From UBA2277 sp035477615 (GTDB lineage: Bacteria > Patescibacteriota > Microgenomatia > UBA1400 > MFAQ01): a DNA stretch of 35,451 bases. The stretch spans positions 1-35,451 of the forward strand of contig DATIKJ010000036.1 of NCBI GenBank assembly GCA_035477615.1, written 5' to 3'. The notes under the pieces were generated by a model that saw only the letters and a program-made list of their open reading frames with translations, searched no databases and had not been told where the DNA came from. The position numbers and the translations under genes were made by a program. Position 1 is the first letter of the stretch; every line of letters starts with the position of its first letter. Shown piece by piece: positions 1 to 8,225 of this stretch.

Positions 1-1046
1 AAGAAGTCTTTAACTACTTGTTGAACCTTGGGCATACGAGTCATACCACCGACTAAAATGATTTCGGCAATATGGGACTTTTCAATCTTGGCATCAGCCA
101 AAGCTTTTTTACATGGTTCGATGGTTTTTTGAATTAAGTCATCAACTAGTTCTTCAAGCTTGGCTCTGGTGATTTTCATCGTTAAATGAAGAGGTTGACC
201 ATCACGCTGAGTGATGAAGGGCTGGTTAACTTCGGTTTCTGTCGCACTAGAAAGTTCGATTTTGGCTTTTTCAGCGGCGTCTTTAATACGCTGAAGTGCT
301 TGTTTGTCGAGAGATAAATCAACACCGTGTTCTTTTTTGAACTCGGCAACAATGTGTTCAATAATTTTGTGATCAAAGTCGTCACCACCTAGGAAAGTGT
401 CTCCATTTGTAGACTTGACTTCGAAAACACCATCACCTAGTTCGAGAATGGAAACATCGAAGGTACCACCACCCAAGTCGTAAACAACGACGGTTTCATT
501 TTTACCTTTGTCTAGGCCGTAGGCTAGAGCAGCAGCCGTTGGTTCGTTGACGATACGCTGAACATTTAGGCCTGCGATTTCACCGGCTTGTTTGGTAGCT
601 TGGCGTTGGGAGTCGTCGAAGTAGGCAGGAACTGTAATAACAGCGTCTGTCACAGTTTGACCAAGATAGGCTTCAGCATCGGCTTTGGCTTTTTGCAAAA
701 TTTTGGCGGAGATTTCTTGAGGGGTATAAGTCTTACTAGCAATTTTAATTACAGCTAATCCGTCTTTACCAGCTTCAATATCATATGGGGCAATTTCTTT
801 GGTCTTTTGGGCTTGTTTACCAGAGAATTTTTGGCCCATTAATCGTTTGACACTAAAGATAGTGTTTTCTGAGTTGAGAACCATCTGGCGTTTGGCCACA
901 TCACCAACTAGATTTTTAACTGGCTCTACAATTGAGGGAAAAGTATTTCTTCCTTCTGAAGTAGGGATAATTTTGGCTGTGCCTCCTTCCATAACAGCAA
1001 TAGCGCTGTTGGTGGTTCCGAGGTCGATTCCTATTATTTTGGACAT
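1..1046 (-). CDS. dnaK: Chaperone DnaK (Hsp70), N-terminal part, cut by window edge
   Basis: ATP-dependent cytosolic chaperone that binds exposed hydrophobic stretches of unfolded proteins with GrpE and DnaJ. The first 348 codons are present and the gene runs off the window at base 1. Translation from the ATG at 1044-1046 gives the Hsp70 nucleotide-binding signatures in order: IGIDLGTTNS near residue 5, VYDLGGGTFDVS in the middle, and ILVGGMTRMP near the truncated end. The substrate-binding domain is off-window. It lies 34 bp downstream of grpE in the hrcA-grpE-dnaK order. No Shine-Dalgarno is visible in the 34-bp gap, so translation may depend on coupling. Control is expected from the hrcA promoter and CIRCE-like operator upstream. 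Identification is secure. Confidence 0.97.
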   Translation of the reverse strand, partial: MSKIIGIDLGTTNSAIAVMEGGTAKIIPTSEGRNTFPSIVEPVKNLVGDVAKRQMVLNSENTIFSVKRLMGQKFSGKQAQKTKEIAPYDIEAGKDGLAVIKIASKTYTPQEISAKILQKAKADAEAYLGQTVTDAVITVPAYFDDSQRQATKQAGEIAGLNVQRIVNEPTAAALAYGLDKGKNETVVVYDLGGGTFDVSILELGDGVFEVKSTNGDTFLGGDDFDHKIIEHIVAEFKKEHGVDLSLDKQALQRIKDAAEKAKIELSSATETEVNQPFITQRDGQPLHLTMKITRAKLEELVDDLIQKTIEPCKKALADAKIEKSHIAEIILVGGMTRMPKVQQVVKDF

Positions 1047-1080
1047 ATGTTTTATTGTTTAATTAATTTTTAATGCTTGA

Positions 1081-1530
1081 TTATTTTTCGCCTGAGCCAA
1101 CTTTGACTTTAGCGGGGCGGAGAACTTTATCGAAAAGAAAATATCCTTTGGTAAGAGTAGAAATGACATGATCTTTTTTGCCAGGAACAACTTCGATGCA
1201 GTCCATCGTAAGGGGATCAAAGAGTTTGTTGTTTGATTCGATTAATTGAAGTCCTTCTGTTTTTAGGGTTTCGTGAAGTTGTTTGATGACTATCTCCAAG
1301 CCAGCGTCTTTGAGATGAGTTTGGGCCATTTCCAAAGAATCAACATTGAGAAGAATTTTTTCTAGAAGAGATGCGTTGGCAAACTTTACAATCTGGCTTT
1401 GAGTTTCTTTGAAACGACGATCTTGGTTTTGATAGTCGGCCAAAACCCGTTTGTAGTTTTCTTCATGTTCTGTTGCTCTCGCAATGATTTTTTCGATTTC
1501 AGTTTTTGAGGGGTGTGTTTTTTTTACCAT
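1081..1530 (-). CDS. grpE: GrpE nucleotide exchange factor
   Basis: Co-chaperone that dimerises through a long N-terminal coiled coil and releases ADP from DnaK. The 149-aa product is shorter than the usual 180-200 aa, mainly at the N terminus. Residues about 8-60 are charged and helical (coiled coil). The C-terminal beta domain carries the GrpE-like stretch ending DKVLRPAKVKVGSG, matching the family signature around LRPAxVxV. The gene starts at an ATG inside the 3' end of hrcA (7-nt overlap), so it is probably translationally coupled. It sits between hrcA and dnaK, which fixes the assignment despite modest sequence conservation. A short GrpE fits the reduced proteomes of CPR bacteria. Confidence 0.93.
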   Translation of the reverse strand: MVKKTHPSKTEIEKIIARATEHEENYKRVLADYQNQDRRFKETQSQIVKFANASLLEKILLNVDSLEMAQTHLKDAGLEIVIKQLHETLKTEGLQLIESNNKLFDPLTMDCIEVVPGKKDHVISTLTKGYFLFDKVLRPAKVKVGSGEK

Positions 1531-2249
1531 TCTTGAGCAATTTGGTTTACTAAATTAGCGATATATCTTACAAAAGGAATATTTCTGTCATACTCTTGAC
1601 GACTAGAACCGATGATGCCGAGACTACCACGACGACCACCAATATTTAGATCGGCGAAAACACAACTAGCTGGGCGAAGAAGGGTGACACCCATTTCGTC
1701 ACCAACAAGGATGTGAATTGGTGAGTTGTTGCCGGCACGGTTAAAGATGTCTATGAGTCTTTGATGCTGATCTAAAAGATAGAATACTTCTTTGGCTGTC
1801 GCAAAATCTTGGAACTCAATCTCATTAAAAATATTTGCATATCCCGCATGATACATCTGACCCTCTTCTGTGGTGGCGATACAAAGAGACTTGGTTCTTT
1901 CGGAAAGGACTCTTGTAGCTTCACGAAGTAGATCGTCTCGATTATAGCGATGATCCCAGACACGAGATTTGACATTAACTTCTTCAGCTACAGATAAATC
2001 TTTTTCTTTCATGAGTTCATTAACATAGAACTTGATGGCCATAGGTGTAGGAATACGACCAGCAGAAGTGTGAGGCTGGGTAAGAAAACCTTTTTCCTCG
2101 AGAACAGCCATTTCGTTCCTTAAAGTGGCGGGGGAAACACCAAGACGGTATTTATTTTCAAGCGTAACTGAACCAACGGCTTCTGCCGTTTGAGTAAACT
2201 CTTCAACTATCGTCTTAATGATTTGTATCTGTCTTTCAGTTAGATCCAT
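1524..2249 (-). CDS. hrcA: Heat-inducible transcription repressor HrcA (short form)
   Basis: Repressor of class I heat-shock genes that binds CIRCE inverted repeats and is kept active by chaperonin. The N-terminal winged helix-turn-helix is clear: MDLTERQIQIIKTIVEEF at residues 1-18, the RLGVSPATLRNEMAVLEEKG block around 35-54, and the HTSAGRIPT hinge at about 60. The C-terminal sensor domain ends with a GSLGIIGSSRQEYDR-like stretch that fits the HrcA terminus. At 241 aa it is about 100 residues shorter than typical HrcA (about 340), with the loss in the central inserted domain. It is first in the hrcA-grpE-dnaK operon. The start is the ATG just downstream of a strong promoter overlapped by a CIRCE-like repeat, so autoregulation is expected. 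Confidence 0.95.
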   Translation of the reverse strand: MDLTERQIQIIKTIVEEFTQTAEAVGSVTLENKYRLGVSPATLRNEMAVLEEKGFLTQPHTSAGRIPTPMAIKFYVNELMKEKDLSVAEEVNVKSRVWDHRYNRDDLLREATRVLSERTKSLCIATTEEGQMYHAGYANIFNEIEFQDFATAKEVFYLLDQHQRLIDIFNRAGNNSPIHILVGDEMGVTLLRPASCVFADLNIGGRRGSLGIIGSSRQEYDRNIPFVRYIANLVNQIAQEW

Positions 2250-2281
2250 AATCTTTGTTTTAGCCTTCTTAACGAAGACAA

Positions 2282-2308
2282 TTAGCAGTACTATAACATG
2301 AGTGATAA
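2282..2308. promoter_or_regulatory. Degenerate CIRCE operator (HrcA binding site)
   Basis: The plus strand reads TTAGCAGTA, nine bases, then GAGTGATAA. This is the 9-N9-9 architecture of CIRCE (TTAGCACTC-N9-GAGTGCTAA), with one mismatch in the right arm and two in the left. It lies over the -10 region of the hrcA promoter, about 33 bp from the hrcA start. Position, spacing and the adjacent repressor gene support the call more than the match score alone. Confidence 0.72.
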
Positions 2309-2319
2309 TTGGCCGTCAA
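2290..2319 (-). promoter_or_regulatory. Promoter of hrcA-grpE-dnaK
   Basis: On the minus strand a TTGACG -35 box (2314-2319) and a TATAGT -10 box (2290-2295) are separated by 18 bp, about 40 bp upstream of the hrcA ATG. Both hexamers are within one base of the vegetative consensus. The CIRCE-like repeat covers the spacer and -10 box, the expected place for repression. Confidence 0.75.
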
Positions 2320-2344
2320 GTCATTTTTGTTGTAAAGTTAATTG

Positions 2345-3736
2345 ATGGCTACTAAAAGAAAGATTCTGCGAGACTTGATACCTTTGGTTTTGGGATTGAT
2401 GGTGATTGTAGTAGTAGTAATCGCTGTGCCAAATGCAGTTCGATTGGCGAGTAAGGCTGGCGGAGAACCTGCAAATTTGGTTTTTAATCTGGAAGGAGTC
2501 TTGGGAAAAATGCCTACTCCGTGGAGAAATCTGGCTCAGGGAGGAGAAGAGTCTGGGGATATGATTGCTAGTGTAATCCCTGAAGTCAAAGCGTTGAGAC
2601 CGGAGTATATTCGAATAGATCATATATATGATGCATATAGAGTGGTTTCAAGAAATGGAGGTGAGCTTGCTTATGATTGGAGTAGGCTTGATGGGGCAGT
2701 TGACTCTATCCTTGCGACAGGAGCAAAACCATTTTTGTCACTTTCGTATATGCCAGAGGCAATTGCACAGGGTGACATTGTGTCTTCGGCGAAAGACTGG
2801 AATGAGTGGGGCCAAGTAGTTAGTGCCACTATCAGGCACTTTAGCGGAATTGATCAAAAAAATATTGATGGGGTTATTTATGAGGTTTGGAATGAGCCGG
2901 ATTTGTTTGGAGGCTTCAAAACTTATGGAAATAAAAATTATTTAGATATGTATGCGGCAAGTGCACGGGCGGCGGCTAATGTGCGAAGTGTAAATTTGTT
3001 TGAAATTGGCGGACCAGCGACGACTGGTCTATACCAAAACTGGTTGGAGAGGTTGATTAAGTATGTAGATGCGAATAACTTGAGATTAGATTTTATTAGT
3101 TGGCATAGATACACTACAGATTTGACACAGTTTGAAAAAGATGTGGCACAGGCTAGATCGTGGGCTGAAAATATTCCTGCTTTAGTAAATCTGAAGTACT
3201 ATATTACGGAGTGGGGTTTTGATAGTGAAAATAACAAAGGGTACGACGAAAAAAGTGGAGCGATCCATTTCTTGGCGGCATCGAGAACAATGACGGGGAC
3301 TGTTGATCGGGCATTTGTTTTTGAAATTAAAGATGGGCCGGGAACTGAAAAATACTGGGGGCGATGGGGAATGTTAACTCACGAAAAATATGGAACTCCT
3401 GAGAAGAAGCCGAGATATAAAGCGATGGAGTTTTTGAATGGATTGTTACCAAATAGATTGAGTGTTTCTGGTGAGGGGTCGTGGGTAAAGAGTTTAGCCA
3501 GTACTAATGAAAATGGAGATATAAAAATAATGGTGGCAAACTACGATCCCAAGGGTACACATGTGGAAGCGGTGCCGATGACATTTGAAAATCTACCCAA
3601 GAAAGAATTTACGATTACGCGACAAAACTTTATGGGAGATAGCCGAACAACTAAGATAGCGACGACAAGTGCGACCTGGAAGACGAGTGAGTATTTTGAT
3701 GCCAACTCGGCAGCAATGTTCACGATTAGGTTTTGA
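2345..3736 (+). CDS. Membrane-anchored GH39-like glycoside hydrolase
   Basis: Predicted extracellular glycosidase (clan GH-A, most like family 39 beta-xylosidase/iduronidase). Residues 1-10 are basic and 11-28 form one hydrophobic segment acting as a signal anchor, placing the catalytic domain outside. The (beta/alpha)8 barrel carries the two expected glutamates: acid/base E184 in VWNEPD and nucleophile E289 in YITEWG, with SWHRY (H254) between them. A beta-sandwich-like C-terminal region follows (about 375-463). No lipobox is present. The ATG at 2345 is preferred over the in-frame TTG at 2342. A TAAAGT -10-like box lies 6 nt upstream and there is no Shine-Dalgarno, suggesting a leaderless message divergent from hrcA. 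The substrate cannot be told from sequence; wall or exopolysaccharide turnover is plausible. Confidence 0.85.
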   Translation: MATKRKILRDLIPLVLGLMVIVVVVIAVPNAVRLASKAGGEPANLVFNLEGVLGKMPTPWRNLAQGGEESGDMIASVIPEVKALRPEYIRIDHIYDAYRVVSRNGGELAYDWSRLDGAVDSILATGAKPFLSLSYMPEAIAQGDIVSSAKDWNEWGQVVSATIRHFSGIDQKNIDGVIYEVWNEPDLFGGFKTYGNKNYLDMYAASARAAANVRSVNLFEIGGPATTGLYQNWLERLIKYVDANNLRLDFISWHRYTTDLTQFEKDVAQARSWAENIPALVNLKYYITEWGFDSENNKGYDEKSGAIHFLAASRTMTGTVDRAFVFEIKDGPGTEKYWGRWGMLTHEKYGTPEKKPRYKAMEFLNGLLPNRLSVSGEGSWVKSLASTNENGDIKIMVANYDPKGTHVEAVPMTFENLPKKEFTITRQNFMGDSRTTKIATTSATWKTSEYFDANSAAMFTIRF

Positions 3737-3992
3737 GATTGCACATCTCTAAATCATATTTAAGCCAGGATTCAGCCCAAGAATTTGGATAATATTTATT
3801 AAGAAAAATTGATTCCCATTGTCTACCATATACTTCGATATCCTGAGTTAAATAAAATTTTTTTCTGTTCTTGCTACTTAATGTGTCATCGAATTCTGGA
3901 CAACTATGAAGTTGGGTTAAAAATGTATGGCTCCTAATTTTATCCTTTTCGACATGTGTGATAAATGCGACATGAGAAATTTCCTGAATCAT
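3726..3992 (-). CDS. Hypothetical protein, probably the 3' half of a frameshifted gene
   Basis: Unrecognised 88-aa ORF, AT-rich, with aromatic residues near its C terminus (QWESIFLNKYYPNSWAESW). Its 3' end overlaps the tail of the convergent GH39-like gene by 11 bp. No ribosome binding site precedes the ATG at 3992. The same frame stays open upstream without a stop to the TAA at 4062-4064, adding about 23 residues, and meets the end of the neighbouring 154-aa ORF exactly at an A10 tract. It is therefore better read as the C-terminal part of one gene with 4042-4506, joined by a -1 frameshift or separated by a one-base deletion. Function unknown. Confidence 0.45.
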   Translation of the reverse strand: MIQEISHVAFITHVEKDKIRSHTFLTQLHSCPEFDDTLSSKNRKKFYLTQDIEVYGRQWESIFLNKYYPNSWAESWLKYDLEMCNLKT

Positions 3993-4041
3993 TGAGGATT
4001 CTAAATATTCACACCAATCATTGTGAAAAACGTCTCTTTTG

Positions 4042-4506
4042 TCAGTTTCTTTGTTTTTTTTTTAGAAGGCGATTTACTATCCAGACAAACGACTCATGAT
4101 TTATGGCAATAGATAATTGTTTTCTATCCGTTATCTGTCTCTGGAACAGGTTCAATAAAATATCTGTGTCAAAAATTGTTTTCAATGGAGTTCTTTTGCT
4201 TTTTTTGTCATCTTCAACGATCAATTTAATTCTGTTTCTAGTCTGTTCGTTTAGGAATTTCGTAGCAATCTCAAAAACATATGCGCAACGTAGGTGCATT
4301 TCAGATAAATATCGCAAGCGAGTTTCATCATTCTTGTGTAGGTTTTTTCCGTTTATGACTTCTCTGATTTCATCTTGATGTTCTATTGAGTATTTTTTTC
4401 TTCCTTCAAGAAAAGTATCTCTGTCTGGTAAAAAAATATCTAGTTCCTTGAGCATATCCTCAAGATGATTTGGTGCTGTTGTCTCGTTTGTTGTTTCAGG
4501 TGACAT
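4042..4506 (-). CDS. Hypothetical protein (154 aa), ends at an A10 slippery tract
   Basis: Unrecognised soluble, charged, mostly helical protein. Its ATG overlaps the stop of the preceding 39-aa ORF as TAATG, so it is probably translationally coupled; no separate Shine-Dalgarno is seen. It ends RLLKKKQRN just after a run of ten A residues in the mRNA (plus-strand T10 at 4054-4063). One extra A, or a -1 slip there, would continue reading into the 3726-3992 frame and give a protein of about 264 aa. AT-richness and lack of known relatives mark it as accessory. I could not assign a family. Confidence 0.6.
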   Translation of the reverse strand: MSPETTNETTAPNHLEDMLKELDIFLPDRDTFLEGRKKYSIEHQDEIREVINGKNLHKNDETRLRYLSEMHLRCAYVFEIATKFLNEQTRNRIKLIVEDDKKSKRTPLKTIFDTDILLNLFQRQITDRKQLSIAINHESFVWIVNRLLKKKQRN

Positions 4507-4625
4507 TATAGATACGCGTTGTGTGTATTGTATCGGATAACTACTGAATCCGGGTCGAAGCTTTCAGCAGCCATTTGCATTGAATCTGATTGTCGGCTGT
4601 CGCTGGAAAACTGATTCCATCCCAT
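4506..4625 (-). CDS. Small hypothetical protein (39 aa) leading an accessory operon
   Basis: Starts at the ATG at 4623-4625, preceded by AGGAGG four bases upstream, and ends in TAATG overlapping the next gene. A longer reading frame to 4697 exists, but that start falls inside the -35 box of the promoter described here, so the short form is chosen. The sequence (beginning MGWNQFSSDS) is polar and Ser/Asp-rich with no recognisable domain. It may be a real small protein or a leader peptide coupling translation of the 154-aa gene. Confidence 0.5.
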   Translation of the reverse strand: MGWNQFSSDSRQSDSMQMAAESFDPDSVVIRYNTHNAYL

Positions 4626-4668
4626 TGTGCCTCCTGTGGCGTGAAGTTTGATTGGAGAGAGCTGTAGG

Positions 4669-4697
4669 ATATTAACATATAAATGTCTAAATATCAA
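4669..4697 (-). promoter_or_regulatory. Promoter of the 4625-3726 accessory operon
   Basis: On the minus strand TTGATA (4692-4697) and TAATAT (4669-4674) are spaced by 17 bp, with a TG one base before the -10 (extended -10). The expected start is near 4662, giving a leader of about 37 nt that contains the AGGAGG of the 39-aa ORF. Confidence 0.6.
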
Positions 4698-4709
4698 ACT
4701 ATGGGTTAC

Positions 4710-6509
4710 TTAGACTTTGACCACCGCGAGGAAGGCGGATTGAGGAAGCTGGACTTTGCCAAATTGTTTCATACGAGCTTTGCCCTTTTTCTGCTTGTTG
4801 AGGAGCTTGAGATTACGAGTGAAATCACCTCCGTGTAGCTTGGCATCAACGTCTTTCCGGTAAGCTGTAATGGTTTCTCTGGCAATGATCTGGCCACCAA
4901 TGGCTACCTGAATAGGAATTTCAAATTGCTGACGAGGAATAGCTTCTTTGAGCTTTTCGGCAATGGCCTTGGCTTTGAAGCTGGATTTTTCTTTGACAGT
5001 AATGATACTCATCGGAGTAAAGACTTCGTGATTGAGAAGGACATCAAGACGCACGAGATCAGCCTCTTGCCAGTCAGCAAGCTCGTAGTCTAGGGAGGCA
5101 AATCCCTGAGAAACACTTTTTAAACTATCATGAAGAGCAGTAATAACTTCGATAAGGGGCAAGGAGTAGTCGATCTCGACAAGCTGATCTAGATAAGAGA
5201 CATTGCCCAAACTGCCGCGGAGATCTTGGCAAAGCTGCATAACTGCGCCGACATATTTATCAGTAACGACGATTTTGACATTGGCTAGAGGCTCGAAACC
5301 TTGAGCAATAATAGCGGGGTCGGGGAAGTCACCGGCGGAACTAAAAACTTTTTCAGTGCCATTTCTTAATTTAACTTTGTATTCAACTGAAGGAGAAACA
5401 GCGATCACCGGAAGTCCAAACTCTCTTTCGAGGCGTTCGCCAACAACTTCGGAGTGGAGTAAACCTAAGAAACCGACTTTAACACCCTGACCAAGAATGG
5501 GTGAGTTGATACCTTGAGTGGTGAGGGCTGAGTCGTTTAGTTTTAACTTTTCTAAAGCATCAACGAGATCACGATATTGAGAACCATCAGCGGGATACAT
5601 GTCCAAGAAAACATTGGGGTGAATTTTACGGAAACCCGGAAGTGGAGTAACTTCTTTGCTTTGGGAGGCAAGACAGAGGGTATCGCCAACTAAGATACGA
5701 TGAATATCTTTCAAACCAGTAATGATATAGCCAACATTGCCGGCGGTTATAACTTTTTTTGCTTCTCGCTTGGGACTAAACACACCTATTTCGGAAGCGG
5801 TTAAAACTTGGCCAGAGTTTAAGAATTCGAGTTTGTCACCGGGATGAAGATCTCCTGACATAACACGACAAAAAGCGATGACCCCAAGATGAGTATCAAA
5901 AACAGAGTTAAAGACTAGTGCTTGTAAGGGTTTGTTTTGTATGGATTGCCAAGTCAGGGTACTTCCTCGTAATGATGGACCTGGAAGATCGGAAATAATT
6001 TTGTCTAAAAGTTCAGGAACACCCTCCCCTGTTTTGGCAGAGACAAAGAAAGGTTCTGAAGAAATATTTAAGAGTTGTTTAATTTGCCTCGTTGCGGCAG
6101 CAACATCAGCAAGTGGGGCATCAATTTTATTGATAACTGGAATGATGGTAAGACCTAGATTTCTCGCCAATCTTAGATTGGCAACAGTTTGGGCCTGGAC
6201 ACCTTTGGTGGCATCAACCAGAAGAACGGCACCGTCACAGGCCTCGAGAGCACGCTCAACTTCATAATTAAAATCGACATGACCTGGAGTGTCGATAAGA
6301 CTTAAGGTAAAGCCTTTATAGTTCATGGTAACAGGAGCAAGCTTAATGGTGATTCCCCTTTCGCGTTCAATTGGGTTACTGTCTAAAAGTTGAGGAATGA
6401 TTTTGTCTTTTTGAACTGTGCCGGTAATTTCCAGCATTCGATCTGCCAAGGTAGATTTACCGGCATCAATATGAGCAATGATAGAAAAATTTCTGATATT
6501 GTTTTCCAT
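4710..6509 (-). CDS. lepA: Elongation factor 4 (LepA) GTPase
   Basis: Ribosome-associated translational GTPase that acts on stalled or mistranslocated ribosomes and in assembly. At 599 aa it is full length. The G1 loop is HIDAGKST (13-20), followed by ERERGITIK (switch I), DTPGHVDF (G3) and NKID (G4). The LepA-specific region QGFASLDYE and the C-terminal domain with KLHGGDFTRNLKLL, ending QSAFLAVVKV, separate it from EF-G. The residue before GKS is Ala, as in EF-G, where LepA usually has His. The gene starts 8 bp after murJ stops, so the two are probably cotranscribed. Confidence 0.97.
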   Translation of the reverse strand: MENNIRNFSIIAHIDAGKSTLADRMLEITGTVQKDKIIPQLLDSNPIERERGITIKLAPVTMNYKGFTLSLIDTPGHVDFNYEVERALEACDGAVLLVDATKGVQAQTVANLRLARNLGLTIIPVINKIDAPLADVAAATRQIKQLLNISSEPFFVSAKTGEGVPELLDKIISDLPGPSLRGSTLTWQSIQNKPLQALVFNSVFDTHLGVIAFCRVMSGDLHPGDKLEFLNSGQVLTASEIGVFSPKREAKKVITAGNVGYIITGLKDIHRILVGDTLCLASQSKEVTPLPGFRKIHPNVFLDMYPADGSQYRDLVDALEKLKLNDSALTTQGINSPILGQGVKVGFLGLLHSEVVGERLEREFGLPVIAVSPSVEYKVKLRNGTEKVFSSAGDFPDPAIIAQGFEPLANVKIVVTDKYVGAVMQLCQDLRGSLGNVSYLDQLVEIDYSLPLIEVITALHDSLKSVSQGFASLDYELADWQEADLVRLDVLLNHEVFTPMSIITVKEKSSFKAKAIAEKLKEAIPRQQFEIPIQVAIGGQIIARETITAYRKDVDAKLHGGDFTRNLKLLNKQKKGKARMKQFGKVQLPQSAFLAVVKV

Positions 6510-6517
6510 AGTGAGAG

Positions 6518-8164
6518 CTAGCTCGAAACCGGAGTCTCGATGACTTCATCTGTTTCTCCAAGAACTTTACGCCAGTTTCCAAGCTTACCGATGATCATTC
6601 TAACATCAGCAAACTGTTTGACCTTTAAGAGATAAGCAAGTCCAAAATAAACGACAAGTCCAATAATACTTACAATGGCTGTCAGAATTAAAAGAGGAAC
6701 AGTACGAGTGGTATCAAAAACAAACTGGTCAAGAAGTCTCATGGGAATCCAAAGAGCAAAGGCCGTGAGGGCACTAACAAAAAGCATCTTTATTAATTCA
6801 CGATTGATACCAAGACTAGGTAGCGTGGAACGAATAATAATATAAAGAATAAGGAAATTTACTGCATTGCTAAGACTCATGGCCAGACTCATACCTAAAA
6901 CGCCCCAAGTGAAAGTGTGAGTGAAAATATATGCAGTGGCAATGAATAGTATCAGAGTAATAACGTTGATAATTAGAGGGGTGCGAGTGTTTTTTCTGGC
7001 ATAAAAAGCGCGAGTAAGAAGTTGGACTGCAGCCTGAGGAGCAATGGACAGAGAAAAGATTGCTAGGGCTTTACCAGTTAAAAGGGTAGCCTCCCAAGGG
7101 AAGTTTTTGGCTCCAAAGATAATACGAACGACAGGAATTCTTAGAATAAGAATCAAAATGGCAGCGGGAAGACAGAAGAAAAAAATCTGAAGAATGGTTT
7201 TACCTAGAGTTTCAGCAAACTTGGTTTTATCTTTATTGAGAGCTTCTTCTGCCAGTGTAGGAAAGGATGCTTGACCAAGAGAAACTCCAAAGAGAGAGAT
7301 AGGAAGAACATAAACTTGACGAGCAAAGTTGAAAATGGTGAATGATCCAGCAGAGAGAGCAGAAGCGATACTTAAAGAGACAATGCGCTCAACTTGGACT
7401 AGAGCAAGAGATAGAGTACGAGGTGGCATAAGCCGAAGCATGCGGATGACACCTCTGTGTTTTAAGCGGAAACGAATTTTGGGGAGGTAGCCCAAACCAA
7501 CAGTAAAAGGAAGTTGAACAAGTAGGTGTAGAAAGGCTCCAAAAATTACACCGATTGCAGCTGCATAGATACCCATAGTGGGAGTAAGAATTAAGATACC
7601 AAGAATAGTGCCTAGATTATAAAAAAGTGGAGCAATGGCGGGGATAAGGAAACGGCGATGAGCTTGAAGAATACCAGTTAAGAACGAAGAAACAGTAAAA
7701 AATACTTGAGCAATCGACATGAGCCTTATGAGATTAACCATCAAGTCAAGCTGGGCTCCTTGGTAGTGAGAGAGAAGTACAGAAAGTGGGCGAGCAAAGA
7801 TAGCAATGAGAATAGAGAAAATGAGGAGAATGGTGGTGACTGAGGTAAGAGCGACGTTGGCCATGAAGTTGGCCTTTTTGACAGACTTATTGAGATAGCC
7901 TTGATATATGGGAATAAAAGCTGCCGAGATAGCACCTACAACTAATAACTGAAAAACAGTATCAGGAATAATAAAAGCAGCAAAATAGACATCGAGATCA
8001 CCTTCAAGACCACCAAAAAATCTGGCGGCTAGTAGACGATTCCTAATCAACCCTAGAAAGGCAGAGAGTAGAAAGGAAGCAGCAATAATAGTAGCGGCCG
8101 AGAGAATACTGGAACTCTTACGATTAAGTATTTCCTGAGACCGAGATAATAATTTTTGAACCAC
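6518..8164 (-). CDS. murJ: MurJ-type lipid II flippase (MviN family)
   Basis: Integral membrane protein of 548 aa with about 14 hydrophobic segments. It flips lipid-linked peptidoglycan precursors outward. The conserved MOP/MviN N-terminal block is visible: LSAFLGLIRNRLLAARFF (about 33-50), then DVYFAAFIIPDTVFQLLVVG and AISAAFIPIY. The start is a GTG (8162-8164). A TAAAAT box lies 7 nt upstream on the minus strand with no Shine-Dalgarno, fitting leaderless transcription from the short divergent region shared with rpsT. lepA follows directly. Together with the LCP and FemAB genes in this window it indicates a genuine peptidoglycan wall. Confidence 0.95.
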   Translation of the reverse strand: MVQKLLSRSQEILNRKSSSILSAATIIAASFLLSAFLGLIRNRLLAARFFGGLEGDLDVYFAAFIIPDTVFQLLVVGAISAAFIPIYQGYLNKSVKKANFMANVALTSVTTILLIFSILIAIFARPLSVLLSHYQGAQLDLMVNLIRLMSIAQVFFTVSSFLTGILQAHRRFLIPAIAPLFYNLGTILGILILTPTMGIYAAAIGVIFGAFLHLLVQLPFTVGLGYLPKIRFRLKHRGVIRMLRLMPPRTLSLALVQVERIVSLSIASALSAGSFTIFNFARQVYVLPISLFGVSLGQASFPTLAEEALNKDKTKFAETLGKTILQIFFFCLPAAILILILRIPVVRIIFGAKNFPWEATLLTGKALAIFSLSIAPQAAVQLLTRAFYARKNTRTPLIINVITLILFIATAYIFTHTFTWGVLGMSLAMSLSNAVNFLILYIIIRSTLPSLGINRELIKMLFVSALTAFALWIPMRLLDQFVFDTTRTVPLLILTAIVSIIGLVVYFGLAYLLKVKQFADVRMIIGKLGNWRKVLGETDEVIETPVSS

Positions 8165-8210
8165 TGGAGTTATTTTAATTCAAGAGCTTCACTTGCGCTA
8201 GGTGTAGCTG

Positions 8211-8219
8211 TGGTAAAAT
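8211..8219 (+). promoter_or_regulatory. Extended -10 element of rpsT
   Basis: TGG-TAAAAT (TG at 8211-8212, -10 hexamer 8214-8219) lies 6 nt before the rpsT ATG, so the predicted start of transcription is at or next to the start codon. No convincing -35 is seen. Confidence 0.55.
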
Positions 8220-8225
8220 TAGCGC

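Noticed and set aside
4506..4697. 63-aa version of the small ORF starting at 4697
   Set aside because: Its start codon falls in the -35 box of the operon promoter; an AGGAGG-preceded internal ATG at 4625 is better.
5932..6267. 111-aa plus-strand frame opposite lepA
   Set aside because: It overlaps the conserved GTPase domain of lepA and has no start signals.
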